Of a DNA stretch of 64,000 bases, positions 36,001 to 47,446 are shown piece after piece. The notes under the pieces were generated by a model that saw only the letters and a list, made by a program, of their open reading frames with translations, was not told the origin of the DNA and made no database searches. Positions within the stretch are counted from its first letter, which is position 1. Every line of letters starts with the position of its first letter. Origin of the DNA: Rotaria socialis (taxonomy: Eukaryota > Rotifera > Eurotatoria > Philodinida > Philodinidae); the NCBI GenBank assembly GCA_905331475.1, contig CAJNYU010002095.1, forward strand, positions 1-64,000, read 5' to 3'. A program made the position numbers and the translations under genes.

Positions 36001-38594
36001 ACAGAGTGACAATCACTTTATCTGGATCATGAATTTCCTTGAAAAGAGTAATTGCTTTATTCGGCATATTATTTACTAAATAACCTATGAAAAAGACATG
36101 TCCTATTAAAGAATTTCTAGCGAAAACGATAGCTTTACCTTTCATCATAGCCCCATACATCGATAGAGCTTTCTGTGTTGATGCATGAAACACTGATTGA
36201 GCACTTTTTATATCGCCACATTTCATAAATGCATCAATAAGAGAAGTTAAAACGTAGGGATTTGAATGAAAACCTTGGGGCACCTTTGATGAAACAATTT
36301 TGACTAAATTTAATGCTTCGTGTGTGCGCAACTGGGCACAAGCGTTGAATAACAAAATGATTGAAATTAGATCGGGATTTTGAATGTCTTTAAAAAGATT
36401 GGCTGCTTTATTAGCCAAATTATTTTTTATATAACCTAAAAATACTGGAATAAAGATGAGAAAATTTAAAATAAATTCTAACCTTTCATCATAGCTCCAT
36501 AAATAGGTAATGTTTTCTTTGTTGATGTATTAAATAATGATTCGGCACGATTAACATCACTACATTGCACTTTAAGGAAAGAATATTAGATGAGAGAATA
36601 CCGAGACTTATTTATTCAACAGGATTTAATATAACTTAGTCATTATAATGATATTTTAGCTCAATTTCATCTTCACTCAGACCCACATCCATATATTTTA
36701 TTTACTCATGAGTCGTGTGGTATTTATCACAAACGACCTTTGGACTTATTGAAAAATTACGAAAATTGTCGAAAAAGATTATACTAGGTGCACATTTCTA
36801 ACGATAGCTCCGTTAAAATCTGTTCATGTTTGTGAGAAGTCATTTATATTCTGGAAGAAGAGACTTCAATGCGTCTTTCTATGATTAAAACTCGATTTCG
36901 CTTTTTCGAAAAAATGTGTTTTTTGAGGAGGGAGGGGGCTTTTCGTAAACTTAATATTGGCTACATTGTGCTTGATCACTCCCTAAATTGACTTCCTGTA
37001 ATCAATATTTCACACTGAATAATAAAAATAAACTTTTGAAATTGTACGAATAATATTAGACTGTGTTCGAATTTTGAATTATCACCATCTGAATAAGTTT
37101 GTATTGGGGATGGCATGGGAGATATATATGAAATTTTAGAAGTCGTAAAGATGCAAGAATTCTTATGACTGAAACGCTGCGTTATTTGGTGCTGTATAAA
37201 TCGTAATACCTTTTAGACAGTTATTTTCTGTTCAAATTCGGCGAAAAAAAATCTGACTCAACTGCTGATCACAAAGCTGTTTTCTCAGCTTTCAACCAAG
37301 AAATAGTATTACTATCGAGAAAGAAACAAAAACTTGTGGAAGTATAAATAAAGTGCAAGGAGAGGGCAAAATTGGGCGCTACATCAAGTAACCACATTTT
37401 GGAATTGGTCGCATTCGTAACAGAAGCATAGATTTTCTTCAATTCCACATAAACTTCAATCTGTAGAGGTGCGATTCAGTGATATAGCATAATCTGATGG
37501 TGAAGGTGCTTTTAAGAAATGTGTATGTGTCTTATCTAATGAGCAAGTAGATGGTTCTATTGGGTAGTGGTAAATCTATATAAAAAATTTACCTCTTGAA
37601 TATATCAGAATGTTACGAAAAGACGAAAACTATTTTTGTTATGAGGTACCGAGACCTGCAATCGATTAAAGTCATCAAGTAGACAAAATTATATGCCGTA
37701 TGTAAACATTTACAAGTAAGTTGGTACTTGATATATTATTAACGTTTTATATGCACATACAAGAATATATTAAACATTATAATGTATATTTTTATTTGAT
37801 GTTGTTTTTTTCGAATAAGTTATTAGTTACTTGCTCAATCTTTCTGAGGTATTTGTTTGAAATACTTTTAAAATGTTTAGAAATTTTATTATATCGCATC
37901 ATGATCAATTCACATCGTGAAATTGTCTTTCGGGCAATTCTCTTGAAACCAATTGAAAGAAATCACCGAATTGTTTCATTCAATAGAGATGATTTCAATA
38001 GTTCAGAGAAAACTTCAGAAAATATTAATTTCTTATCAATGAAGACTCGTAATGGAGAAGTCATAATGTATTTCTTCTTGTTAAACTAAAACTTTAGAAA
38101 ACACGTATCTGTGATGAATGTATAAGTTTTTACTATAGACAATAGAGAATGTTTTTATCGAAAACAATTTTTTTTGTCAATCATTAATACTTCATGCCAA
38201 AAAAATTAGCTAAATCGAACGGAACAACAGTCGGCTGATGGAAAATTCTTGGGGTCCTTTTTTCAATAAACTTACTATATAAATGAATTAATGATGGTAA
38301 TACATAAGGATCATGTTTTAAACGAGATGAAATTAGATTGTGAATTTTCAAACCATATTGAACATCACATATCTGTGTACATGCTTTTAAAGCTTGAATG
38401 ATAATCCAATTGGAACATTTATCAATGTTTTTTTCGTTGAATGCATCAAATAATTCAAGAACTTTTCTATGTTGTTTATTATCATTTAACATTTTCATTC
38501 GACCTCCGATGTCAACATTATTTTCCGTACTTGCTAAACGTCTTCCAGCAAGTATTACAAATCTCAAATAATTATTGATCAATATGTTTGACAT
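33011..38594 (-). CDS. DYW-type pentatricopeptide repeat protein (candidate C-to-U RNA editing factor)
   Basis: Eleven exons on the minus strand: 38594-38276, 36569-36483, 36435-36139, 36084-35788, 35732-35458, 35397-35316, 35260-35070, 35003-34910, 33749-33505, 33444-33186, 33126-33011. All junctions are GT-AG and phases agree, giving 753 aa. The N-terminus (MSNILINNYLRFVILAGRRLAS) is basic and could be a mitochondrial presequence. PPR units follow (for example LTSLIDAFMKCGDIKSAQSVF and LNACSHSGLVAEARLIF), then an E-type segment (ALLSGARNNKNSK through DIDGKIWRF) and a full DYW domain. That domain has the deaminase HSE of CGHSERLAM (near 680), the CGDCH zinc ligands near 714-718 and the VVRDANRIHHF ending, and finishes CSCQDYF, so DYF instead of DYW. 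DYW proteins convert C to U in organelle RNA in land plants and some protists, and have been reported in bdelloid rotifers. The editing target here is unknown. Confidence 0.93.
36570..38275 (-). other. Unusually long first intron of the DYW-PPR gene
   Basis: The intron is 1,706 bp while most introns in the window are below 75 bp. It contains an open frame of 122 aa on the plus strand (37721-38089) with no recognised domain. No transposon ends were identified inside it. Confidence 0.6.
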
Positions 38595-39094
38595 GATATT
38601 ATTATTTTTATAAGGAATAATATTATAGTGCTTTTAATAGAAATCTAAAAACAAAGTGCAATTAGGTAATTCATTTCTATTCACAAAGTATCTGTTGATA
38701 TTTTGGTTTATATAATAAAGTATCGTGACAAAAAAAAATAATTTTTGAAAAAAAAAGTATAAATATTTTTTATTGTTTGCCTCTTCTAATGAAAAATATG
38801 TTCTTTTCGGAAGAACAACATAGATAAATTACAAAAACTGCCAAATTTTGATATGAACAAGCTTAAAGAAAACTTTACTCTTCCATGTATACAATCAATA
38901 AAAAGGGGACAAAATAAATTGTTATTGGTTTTCTTTTCTTTTCTTTAAGCAGTTTGTTTGTTACGACCGTCGTATACTGTCTTGAGGGTGTGGGTTGCCG
39001 CCTAATTGTGATATCTCATGACTTCTAAACCCACACTCTTAACATAAACATAGAAATTTTCTTAAATAAAATATGTACAAGTTAATGTTTTGAA
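38595..39094. other. 5' flank of the DYW-PPR gene
   Basis: AT-rich, no gene. Two telomere-like tracts occur: TTGAGGGTGTGGG at 38982-38994 and CCCACACTCTT at 39030-39040. Confidence 0.45.
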
Positions 39095-41920
39095 GCCGAT
39101 TTAAACTAGATATTGCTGGTGTACTTTTACGTGTTTGTTCATTGATTGAAATTATTTTAGAATTCAATATAGCAGAACATATTGTTGACGTTGATTGATA
39201 TGTATCATTAGCTGAAGGACTATAGTTATAGGTGATAATGAACCACATTCAATTGCTAGCTGATGATTATGTGTATCATTTTCAGGACAGACAGATATTA
39301 GATGGCGAAAATCTATTTAAATAAAATGAATTTAATATTAAAAGAATTCTTTTTAAATTAAATAAAGCAAATTTGTTGGACTACTAACTAAATTTGCAGG
39401 AGTTGTTGATGAAGATGATCTTGATTACTTGTTACCATCAGTAATTTTAATTCACGCTCATGTAAATCATATTTTCATTCTAAACGTTGATGATTTTGTG
39501 CAACAGTCAATTCAAGCATTACACGTTCACAATCACGAATTTCCTTTGGGAAAATATTAATTAATAAAACACGAGGTAGAATGCTTTATCGTTTTACTTT
39601 TTCTTTAGGTCGTAATTCAACAAAAATATCTTGAATTTCTATAGGTCGATTTTGTTCTAATGTAAAATAAGTTTCTCCATTTGATTCCATATTATTTAAA
39701 TCATTATTTGAATAATTTACTTCAATAATTTTATTGATCTGTTCATATAATTCACGAAATGTTGGTCGATTATCAGGAAGTGATTAGTAACAATCTATTG
39801 AAAAATAATGAAGAAAAAAAACAACAAAAACCTTTTATTAACTGTGAAAATTCTTTTGAGCATGTAGTTGAAATAGGTAAAGAATATTTATTTGTAGCAA
39901 TACCAAAAGCAACTTGCTTTTGATCAAAATCTTTGTTTGGTATTTCGCCTGTTAAACATTCCCGAAGAAAAACAACAAAACTAAAAAGCAAAAAAAGAAC
40001 GTTCTGCATGTGACTCAAATACGATCTAAAAGAAATTTTACAAGTCTCGATCTCCGATGACAGTCTGTATACTAAGATTATGTTTTCGTTATAATATATA
40101 TGAATATAAACTACTACTTTTTTTCGTGTATTTATCGAGGATTAAATAAAAATCAAGGAAAAAATTGTGTCTCATGAGACAATAAAATAATCACCCCATG
40201 ATCAGTAACAATATCTAGATTTCATTAATAGTTATGCGAATAAATCTAGACAGTATTTTTGAGTTTTTGTTCTATGTACATCGAGAGATCATGATCCGGT
40301 AGAAATAATAAAACTGATTGGTCACATAATACGAATTGCAAACAATTCGTGATCGGCTTGAAAACAATCTCGAGTCAACATATCAACGAATCAAGACATG
40401 AACGTGAAACTTTTTATTTATTATTCTTACCTGCATACATGAGATTTTGTTGAAAATTTATTACTACGTAACTCATCGAAGGAAATGTTCCAGTAGCTGA
40501 CATGCTTAATGATATGTTTTTTTCTGCAATTTTTAATCTTTTATATAAAAGTTCATTTCTAAAATTATCTTTTTTTGTTTTTCTAAACTAAATATTTGAA
40601 CATTTTAAATGTCAATGAATAATATGCTCAGATGCTTCATCATGTAAAAATTTCATTCAATCAGCAATTTCTTTACCATATTGAATAAATGCATTAGGAA
40701 GATAAAAATCAGATTTTCTTTCTTGTAAAACAGAACTTAATGCAACCTCGTGTATATTCCATAAGATAAAAACTTCTTGTTGATAACGATGAAGAAACAC
40801 CAAATAATTAAATTATATTTTGATGTTTAAGAATAGTACAGAGACATGCCTCTCGTAAAAGACCATCAATAAGACTTTTTTGTGCATCATTCGTTGATTT
40901 ATAATCCGTGCCATTTTCTGATGATAGTGCTTCAATAGAACTCAAGGATATGTTAGAGATTTGCAGTTTTTATTGCTACTCCAATATAACTAAATTTTCC
41001 GTAATGTACATGACTAAATAATAGGAGGAAAAAAAGTAGAAGAATATTTTTCTCTATAAAATAGGGCATTTATTGGAAATATTTATAGTGACTAAATTTT
41101 AAATGCGTTCAATTTAATTCAAAATACGGTGTGCTTTCCCCCTATGTGAAAATTGCCTTTTCATACATCTTACTGTTTATTCGAGATTTTCTCAGCATTA
41201 GTGAGAGATGTTGATTGTAATGTTTTTGGAATGTATCAGAAAACAGTCACATACGAACCACGATTATAATGTTTACGTACGTTTACAAAAATTCTTATCG
41301 ATTTGCGTTATCTTTATAGAAAAATGTGAGTAATTTTTCTTTTTTGAGCTGACAGGTATTTTAGTTCTAATGGTAAAAACAGATCTATATGCCGATGAAA
41401 AATAGAATCGATTGAGATTGTTAAATTCTTAATTCTAGCTAAAATAGTCAACATAACGTGACTACAAAAAGCAGACAATGTATGAGTCATGAATTTACTA
41501 CATGTGAACTAATGGAAAGATAGTTAGCATTTGAGAAGCGTCAAATATCTTGAAAAAATCTTGTATTTGCAAGCAATTCATATCAACCGAATAAATGGTC
41601 AAAATATTTTCTTTACATTAACGATCTTGTTTTACAACTATCCAATGGACCGTATAAATTTACTGTCGTTGTTTCATCAAGGGAAAACGTAAACGATGAA
41701 CATCTAATTCATTCATTTATATAAACCTTTCACAAACAATTCTTACCCAAAACCACCAATACCAATTAAAGATCCAAATCATAATTCTTTTTCATCAATA
41801 ATACGTAGATTTGGTTGTGAGCTTGCAAAGAAATTCGCAGGAAATACACCAACAGATTCTGAATCAACAAGTCTTTCATCCTTTTGAACTGGAGATTTTT
41901 TCATCTTATGATAAAACTTC
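39095..41920 (-). pseudogene. Mixed-lineage kinase (MLK/MAP3K) pseudogene
   Basis: Minus-strand pieces in the right order match an MLK: the end of an SH3 domain (VGVFPANFF, about 41850), the kinase glycine loop GSLIGIGGFG (41745-41790), the VAIK motif (IGVAIKTANL near 40970), the C-helix LLREACLCTILKHQNII, LHDEA, the activation-segment end MSATGTFPS near 40490, the C-lobe LPDNRPTFRELYEQI near 39750, and the MLK-type linker QDIFVELRPKEK and leucine-zipper start (HERELKLLM). It is dead. Stops interrupt KEL-FGS, NII-LFG, IAD-MKF and LE-KYD, the catalytic HRDLK reads IH-stop-HLK, DFG is not found, and frames change within the N-lobe. In life the family activates JNK and p38 signalling. Confidence 0.85.
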
Positions 41921-42591
41921 TAACAGACTTCAGCGTCTTAAAAATCAATAAAAAAATTTCTTGGTTGATATTATTATACTCTGATTTTTAAATTTCATAC
42001 TTTAATATTCATTCATAAATAACATATAAAATGTCATCTTTTTTTATTAGTCAAAGATGATAAATTTACTCATGATCAATTATGTATTTGTTATTAACAA
42101 ATATGTCCTAGGAGGATGGATAATAATAATTGACCGAAGTGAACGCCGAAGACCGACCGAAGTAGCCGAATGCGCTGATTGGATATTTTAAATATATACA
42201 TCCAGCGGTTTAAAAGCGCCAATATCTAATTAGATGGCGCCCTTATATTATATTTTAAAATGTCAGGAATAAAAGTCAGTAGATGAGCAAGAATATTTCT
42301 GAAATACATTTGCAGAAATATATTCTTTCAGATTGTAGATTAAATGTTATGTTAAATTCTGTTCAATATTGAAACATCTTATATTTCTACATCCGAGAAC
42401 ATTAAACTCTTTTTTATGAAAAAATATAATTCTATGAATCTATTTTAAACTAATATATTATCGTTTATTTGTGTCAAATTCTCTCATTTAAAAAAATATC
42501 CATTCATATCCAGTGTGTGGGTGTGAGTGGGTGTGTGATAAAATATAACATTCATACGCAGATCCAACCACACACCCACACCCACATCCTT
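41921..42591. other. Gene-free gap ending in a G-rich inverted pair
   Basis: No exon seen. At 42513-42535 GTGTGTGGGTGTGAGTGGG and at 42568-42592 CCACACACCCACACCCACAT face each other across about 35 bp, so this telomere-like DNA could fold as a hairpin. Confidence 0.55.
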
Positions 42592-42592
42592 A
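42513..42592. repeat. Inverted pair of telomere-like GTGTGGG tracts
   Basis: G-rich tract GTGTGTGGGTGTGAGTGGG on the plus strand and C-rich CCACACACCCACACCCACAT 35 bp further. The bdelloid telomere repeat is reported as TGTGGG; these are degenerate relatives. The right tract abuts the truncated TPR pseudogene. Confidence 0.7.
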
Positions 42593-43590
42593 GAGCTTGT
42601 TGTAGATAATTCAAGGTTGTAATATTATCTCCAGTTTCCATATAAATAAGTCCAATCAAATGTAAACATGTTCCCAGCTTAGGATGATTACAATCCATAT
42701 ACGTAGAAGTTTTTTGCAGTTTGAAGAGCTCTCTCTAAATATGTTAAACTCACACTGTATTGTTCAAATTCAGCATAGTTGACTCCGATTCGTAAAAGAC
42801 AGTCAATCATTGTAGGTTGATCGGATGATGACAAGTTACAATTTTCTAGTATGTTTAATGCTTGTTTAAAATAGTTCAATGATTCAGTAGAATCTTCAAC
42901 TAAATCACCCATTGTCATAAGGATATCAGCGATAGAAGGATGATTTTCATCAAGTTGTATTTTTTTTGTATGAATCTGGTTTCTACAAAATTGCAAAGCT
43001 TCTCTAATCTTGCCATTCTCTTTATAAGCATGCGTAATTTTATTTACACTTTTGTTTATTTCTGAATACATTTCAGAATAGACATTCTGTTCGATTTCGT
43101 ACGCTTGATGAAAGTATTCTAATGCATGTTCCAAATCGTGTTTGTTACTGTAACTCTGACCAATTCTCCAAAATATATCGGCAACATCCAAATGTTGTGA
43201 AGATCATATAGTTTTTCATATCTCGTAAGTCTATTAAAAATAGTCTAACGCAGAATCATAATCATTGAGAAGTTCATATGCATCACCAATATTCATCAAT
43301 GTTGCGCCTTTAAGAAGGCTCACTTCGGTCGACCTACGATTCTGCAATAAGTCTAAGTCTAATACTTGATTGCTTCGTGTGTACTTCTATGTGCTTCTAT
43401 TAAACCCATAGCATTTAAGATAAATCCAAGAATTAAATAATGATTGCTTTGTAATGTTTTCTTTTGAATTTCTAATTCTTTTCTACAGAAATCTAAACCT
43501 TCATCAAAATTTTTCTGCTCTTTATATAATGTCGCAATTGCAATTAGACTTGTATTAAATTTTGAATGATCGTTGGAATAAATTTCCCAG
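42592..43590 (-). pseudogene. TPR-repeat protein pseudogene (kinesin-light-chain-like repeats)
   Basis: Minus-strand fragments encode tandem ~42-residue tetratricopeptide repeats of the kinesin-light-chain/NPHP3 type, a very common class in rotifers: CRKELEIQKKTLQSNHY, GDAYELLNDYDSALDYF, WRIGQSYSNKHDLEHALEYF, IADILMTMGDLVED and LTYLERALQTAKNF. The longest intact part is 43191-42688. Stops and frame changes break it near 43365, 43230 and 42690. At its 3' end the coding sequence (LNYLQQAL) runs straight into the GTGTGGGTGTGGG tract at 42592. No start and no other domain is left. Such repeats bind partner proteins. Confidence 0.8.
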
Positions 43591-44747
43591 GTGAATCAAT
43601 CCGATACCGAATCCCATCGGATTCTATGGAGTCCTACCATCCGACGATAATCCGATTGTTTCCTTGCGCCTTCCGAAGAGCTCCGTCGGATTTCAATAGG
43701 AACCGCTCGGAACTCATCGGATCCTAGGCTAGGATTTATTCTCATGGGATCCAACAATCCACATCCAGCTATACACAATAGTTAATACGTTGGATACACT
43801 TATCACTACAGAAAGACATGGAAAATAGCATTGTTGAATTCTTACGCCAAAACTTGTATGATTGTTTATTATTTATTAAACATGGCCACCCATTTCAGTA
43901 GAGGATTAGCAACGCTTACGTCGCGTTACTTGTATATTATCTGAACATAATATTTCGAGAAATGTGATCGTCCTCTCATAAAATCTTTTGAAATTTATAC
44001 AATTCGTCTTACATATAGAAGTGGTAAGTATTGGCAGTTTTATTATTATTGTTATTTAGTAAATCTAGGATTATCGATAGAATAATAGTTTTTAATTACG
44101 CACGTTTAATATTTCATTATCAGCAAACTCGAGAGATAGCTCATTCATTTTCTTATGAATAGTGATTCTGAAGAAGTTAAAAACACAAGTTTTTTTCTTT
44201 GTTTGAATTTTTTCCTCTCTCTGCATTGACATATGAAATAAATGAGAATATTCAACAAGCTGGTATTAACGACGCAAAAACATTTAGTTTTGAAAGAAAC
44301 TATGTCATAAATCAATAAGAAACTTTATATATTTTAGTAACTATATTCATATTGAGAATTTCGTTTGCATCTTTGGAAGAGATCAAACATTGGTAGTAAT
44401 TTTTTTATAGATGAGTTAATAAATAAAAATGTCTGTTTTTTTTTAGAAATAATAACAAACATTTTATTTTATTTTAGGGTATTAATTAAATACTGAGGTG
44501 TTCATGAGCATTCTGACTGGAACGCCAGATGTATAAATAAAAATGATAAGTTTGTGAGCAGATTTATAGTGTATATGAGAATCTTGTTTACAGTCAAGTA
44601 ACTAATACAATACCCAGATAACGATTGATTATTAGTATCAACCGAGCAACGCAAACGATAAATATAACTGACAAGAGTGACGTTCTTGTGTCAATTTATT
44701 ATTATTCTGATCTTGAAAATATTCCTTTGAATATTAATCTAGATAAA
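43591..44747. other. Gap with an ATCCGAT-rich patch
   Basis: 43590-43780 is richer in G+C and holds repeated CGGAT/ATCCG words in both directions (AATCCGAT, CATCGGATTC, CATCGGATCC), probably a decayed foldback repeat. The rest is AT-rich without genes. Confidence 0.45.
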
Positions 44748-44940
44748 CCCCCTACAGAATAGAAGCCCATGGATGGCGTCTCTGTTCCGCAAGCTGTAAT
44801 TTTGTAACAAAGCATGCCCTGATGCCAGTTTTTGCGTTATTTGATAGAAAAATGTTCACCCATTCATTTTTCATGAAGTAAACCTTGATTTTCAACGGAC
44901 AAATCTAACCCAGGGGGTGGGCTTCTATTCTGCGTAGGAG
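44748..44940. mobile_element. ~190 bp MITE
   Basis: CCCTACAGAATAGAAGCCCA at the left is mirrored by TGGGCTTCTATTCTGCGTAGG at the right (first 20 bases compared; two bases inserted in the right copy). Flanks AAAC and GTTT also pair. No coding. Confidence 0.7.
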
Positions 44941-46175
44941 TTTATATCTTTATCTCATATTGAAAAACTAAATTTATCTATGAAGAGTAATTGAAATGTG
45001 GAACCAAAAGAAAAAATGGCCGTTCTTATGCTCTGCTTCCGAAAATCTTCTATGAGAGCATTGTGAGGATATGTTAGACATTTACATTTGCCATATTTAA
45101 TAATGACAGCGCAGTTGACTATTGATTTTGAAATCTTTTAACTGTCATCTGTCAAGTTCTGAATTATCTTAATAAAACTTTAATCGTATAACGTAATTGT
45201 TGAAATTTGAATAATTTTTCAATTATCCAAGTTCTTCTAAATAAAAACAATTTGCTATACTTTTTTTTTATTTAGAACAAATGAATGTATGTTTTAATCG
45301 AAAAAGATCCACGTCTTGCAAAATTCTTCATAATTGTTGTATTTCAATTTCTCCTCTCCTCTTCTCTATTTAAGATGGGTTGCATATGTGGATCACTTTA
45401 TATCGAACCTTATCGTAATCAATATGCATCTTACTCTTTTACATATATGCGGTTAGCCAAGTTAAGAAAAACTTTAGCGAACGGCTGTTCTAATCTTACA
45501 CATCTACCTTGTTCTCTTCAAATGGACATTAATGTTTACTTTTTCCGGTAGGAATTACTGCTGATTTATTATTCATTGGTCACCATTGGGACGATATATA
45601 CTTGGCATCGAACTGTTCACGTGCTCTCCTGTTTTTTTTACTTTATCTGCTATCACAATTATCATTTTTGGTACTGATCATATTCTTTTTTATGATAAGA
45701 TACTCGATGTGAGCTCTACATTATGTTTTGCACTAGTCGTGGTATTCACACATCTGGCACTGGCACTATGTGTGCTCAAGAATATCTAAGATCCATTCAG
45801 TGTAGTCTGTGGGTAACTGTCTTTACCTTAACCACACCTACAAACATGTGTTTATCATTTTTCAAGTATGCTCACACGCATTGTCAAAAGGAAGCTGTAA
45901 AAAACTTGACTTGTGAAACGTTGTATAATTACTAAGAATATAAATTCTCTTTTGAAAAACGTCCGCTGATAAATGTTTCCCTATTATAGAAATATTATTT
46001 TTAAGACTCATTGTAATCTATGTATATTGAATGGATAATAGTCACAAATAAATTTATTCAGTCATCAATAAGATCAAAGCATTCATGAGTCTTTTGTATT
46101 TAAAATTAATAATAGCAACCAATTTAAATAACTTTGACATAATCAGTATTTTCTATCGTGTTTGTTTTTTTTGCA
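44941..46175. other. Gap upstream of the RFX fragment
   Basis: Frames of 88, 67 and 70 aa at 45285-45935 (plus) are hydrophobic but show no domain, and none resembles the missing N-terminal part of RFX. Treated as non-coding with low certainty. Confidence 0.4.
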
Positions 46176-47314
46176 GCAAGTGCAACACAACCGATTCGAA
46201 CATTTGGTAAAAGTGTTGATGGTTGGCTTCGTACAGCATTAGGTTATTTACCAGAACGATTGAAAACAATTAAATTAACAATAATAAATGCATTTGCGAT
46301 GACATTAAGACGTTATACACCATTAAATCATTTAGTTCAAGTAGCACGTGCTGTTCTTCTTAATGCAACACAAGTTAATCAAATGTTAGCTGATTTAAAT
46401 AAAGTCGATTTTCATAAGGTTCAAGTTCGTTTTTTATTTGTTTTTCTGTTTCACCTTTTTTCAACAAAAATTTTTATTTCAGGAACAAGCATGGTGGGTT
46501 TGTGAATGTGATGATAATTTAATTTCACGTATTGAGAGAAAATTCAAAAACCATTTATCATCTCAATCAACATTAGAAGATTGGGCACAAGGGCTCGATT
46601 CATTATTAAATGATCTTCTTAAACCATATTCAAATTTCACAGCAGAAAAATATGCAAAACAAGCAAAATAAATTCTTTTAAATTGGGCTTTCTATTGTTC
46701 AATGGTTATTCGAGATTTAACATTACGTAGTGCTGCATCGTTTGGTTCATTTAATTTAATTTGTCTTCTTTACGATGAATATTTATTTTATTTAATTGAA
46801 CATAGAATTGCATCACATACACAAAAAACTCCAATTGCTGTTATGGCTGAAGTAATTTTATTTTAATTTTTCTGAAAAACTAAATAAAATGATTTGTCCT
46901 TTTCTTATTTTAAAGTTAACTCTTCGAAATAAATTATCAATTTATGATGGAGTCAATTCATCAAATGGATTAGCATCAAGTACTTCCATTGAACGTCGAA
47001 CTATTCAACCAAAAATCTCATTAGTTGTTAAAAAACATACACTTTCACCAGTAAATATCTATTCAATAAAAATATAAACAAAGTCTTTTCTTTCTAAACT
47101 TTTTTAATAGGCTCAAATATTAACATTATCTGACTCAACAGTTCAATTACCAATAATAAATAAATTAGTATCAGCAGCTAAATTGGCAAGTCAACCAACA
47201 ACAACAACAACAACAGCAACAGCAACGAACTCAATTCAACAAAATGAGAAAGACAATAATAATCGTGATTCAGTTAAACGACTTACAACAACAAATGAAC
47301 TTGTCGCTGTTTAA
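46176..47314 (+). pseudogene. RFX: RFX transcription factor C-terminal fragment
   Basis: Four exons, 46176-46424, 46483-46851, 46916-47050 and 47111-47314, match the conserved C-terminal half of metazoan RFX1/2/3: LRRYTPLNHLVQVARAVL, NQMLADLNKVDF, EQAWWVCECDD, then MVIRDLTLRSAASFGSF, YDEYLFYLIEHRI and TPIAVMAE, the dimerisation region. A splice acceptor (TTTTTTTGCAG) precedes the first exon, but the winged-helix DNA-binding domain and B/C regions are not found in the 2 kb upstream. TAA at 46669-46671 replaces a Gln codon in AKQ-ILLNW. The tail is rich in Thr repeats. The polyadenylation signal AATAAA is at 47378. RFX proteins normally bind X-box promoters of ciliary genes; this copy could not bind DNA. 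Confidence 0.85.
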
Positions 47315-47446
47315 GTTTTGTTTTTCTGTAAATTTATTTGTTCGGTATTAGATTCTGTCTCCTTTTTTGTGTCTTCAAATAAATAACCGTTCTCTTTAAT
47401 TAAGAAGATCGAGATTACACCATTTATTCAAGAAAATAAAAGCAAT

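Noticed and set aside
37721-38089. 122 aa plus-strand frame inside the DYW-PPR intron
   Set aside because: Opposite strand to the host gene, TTG-type start, composition of AT-rich DNA and no recognisable motif.
45285-45935. Three hydrophobic frames that might be exons of a membrane protein
   Set aside because: They overlap in different frames, have no consistent splice joins and match no family I know.
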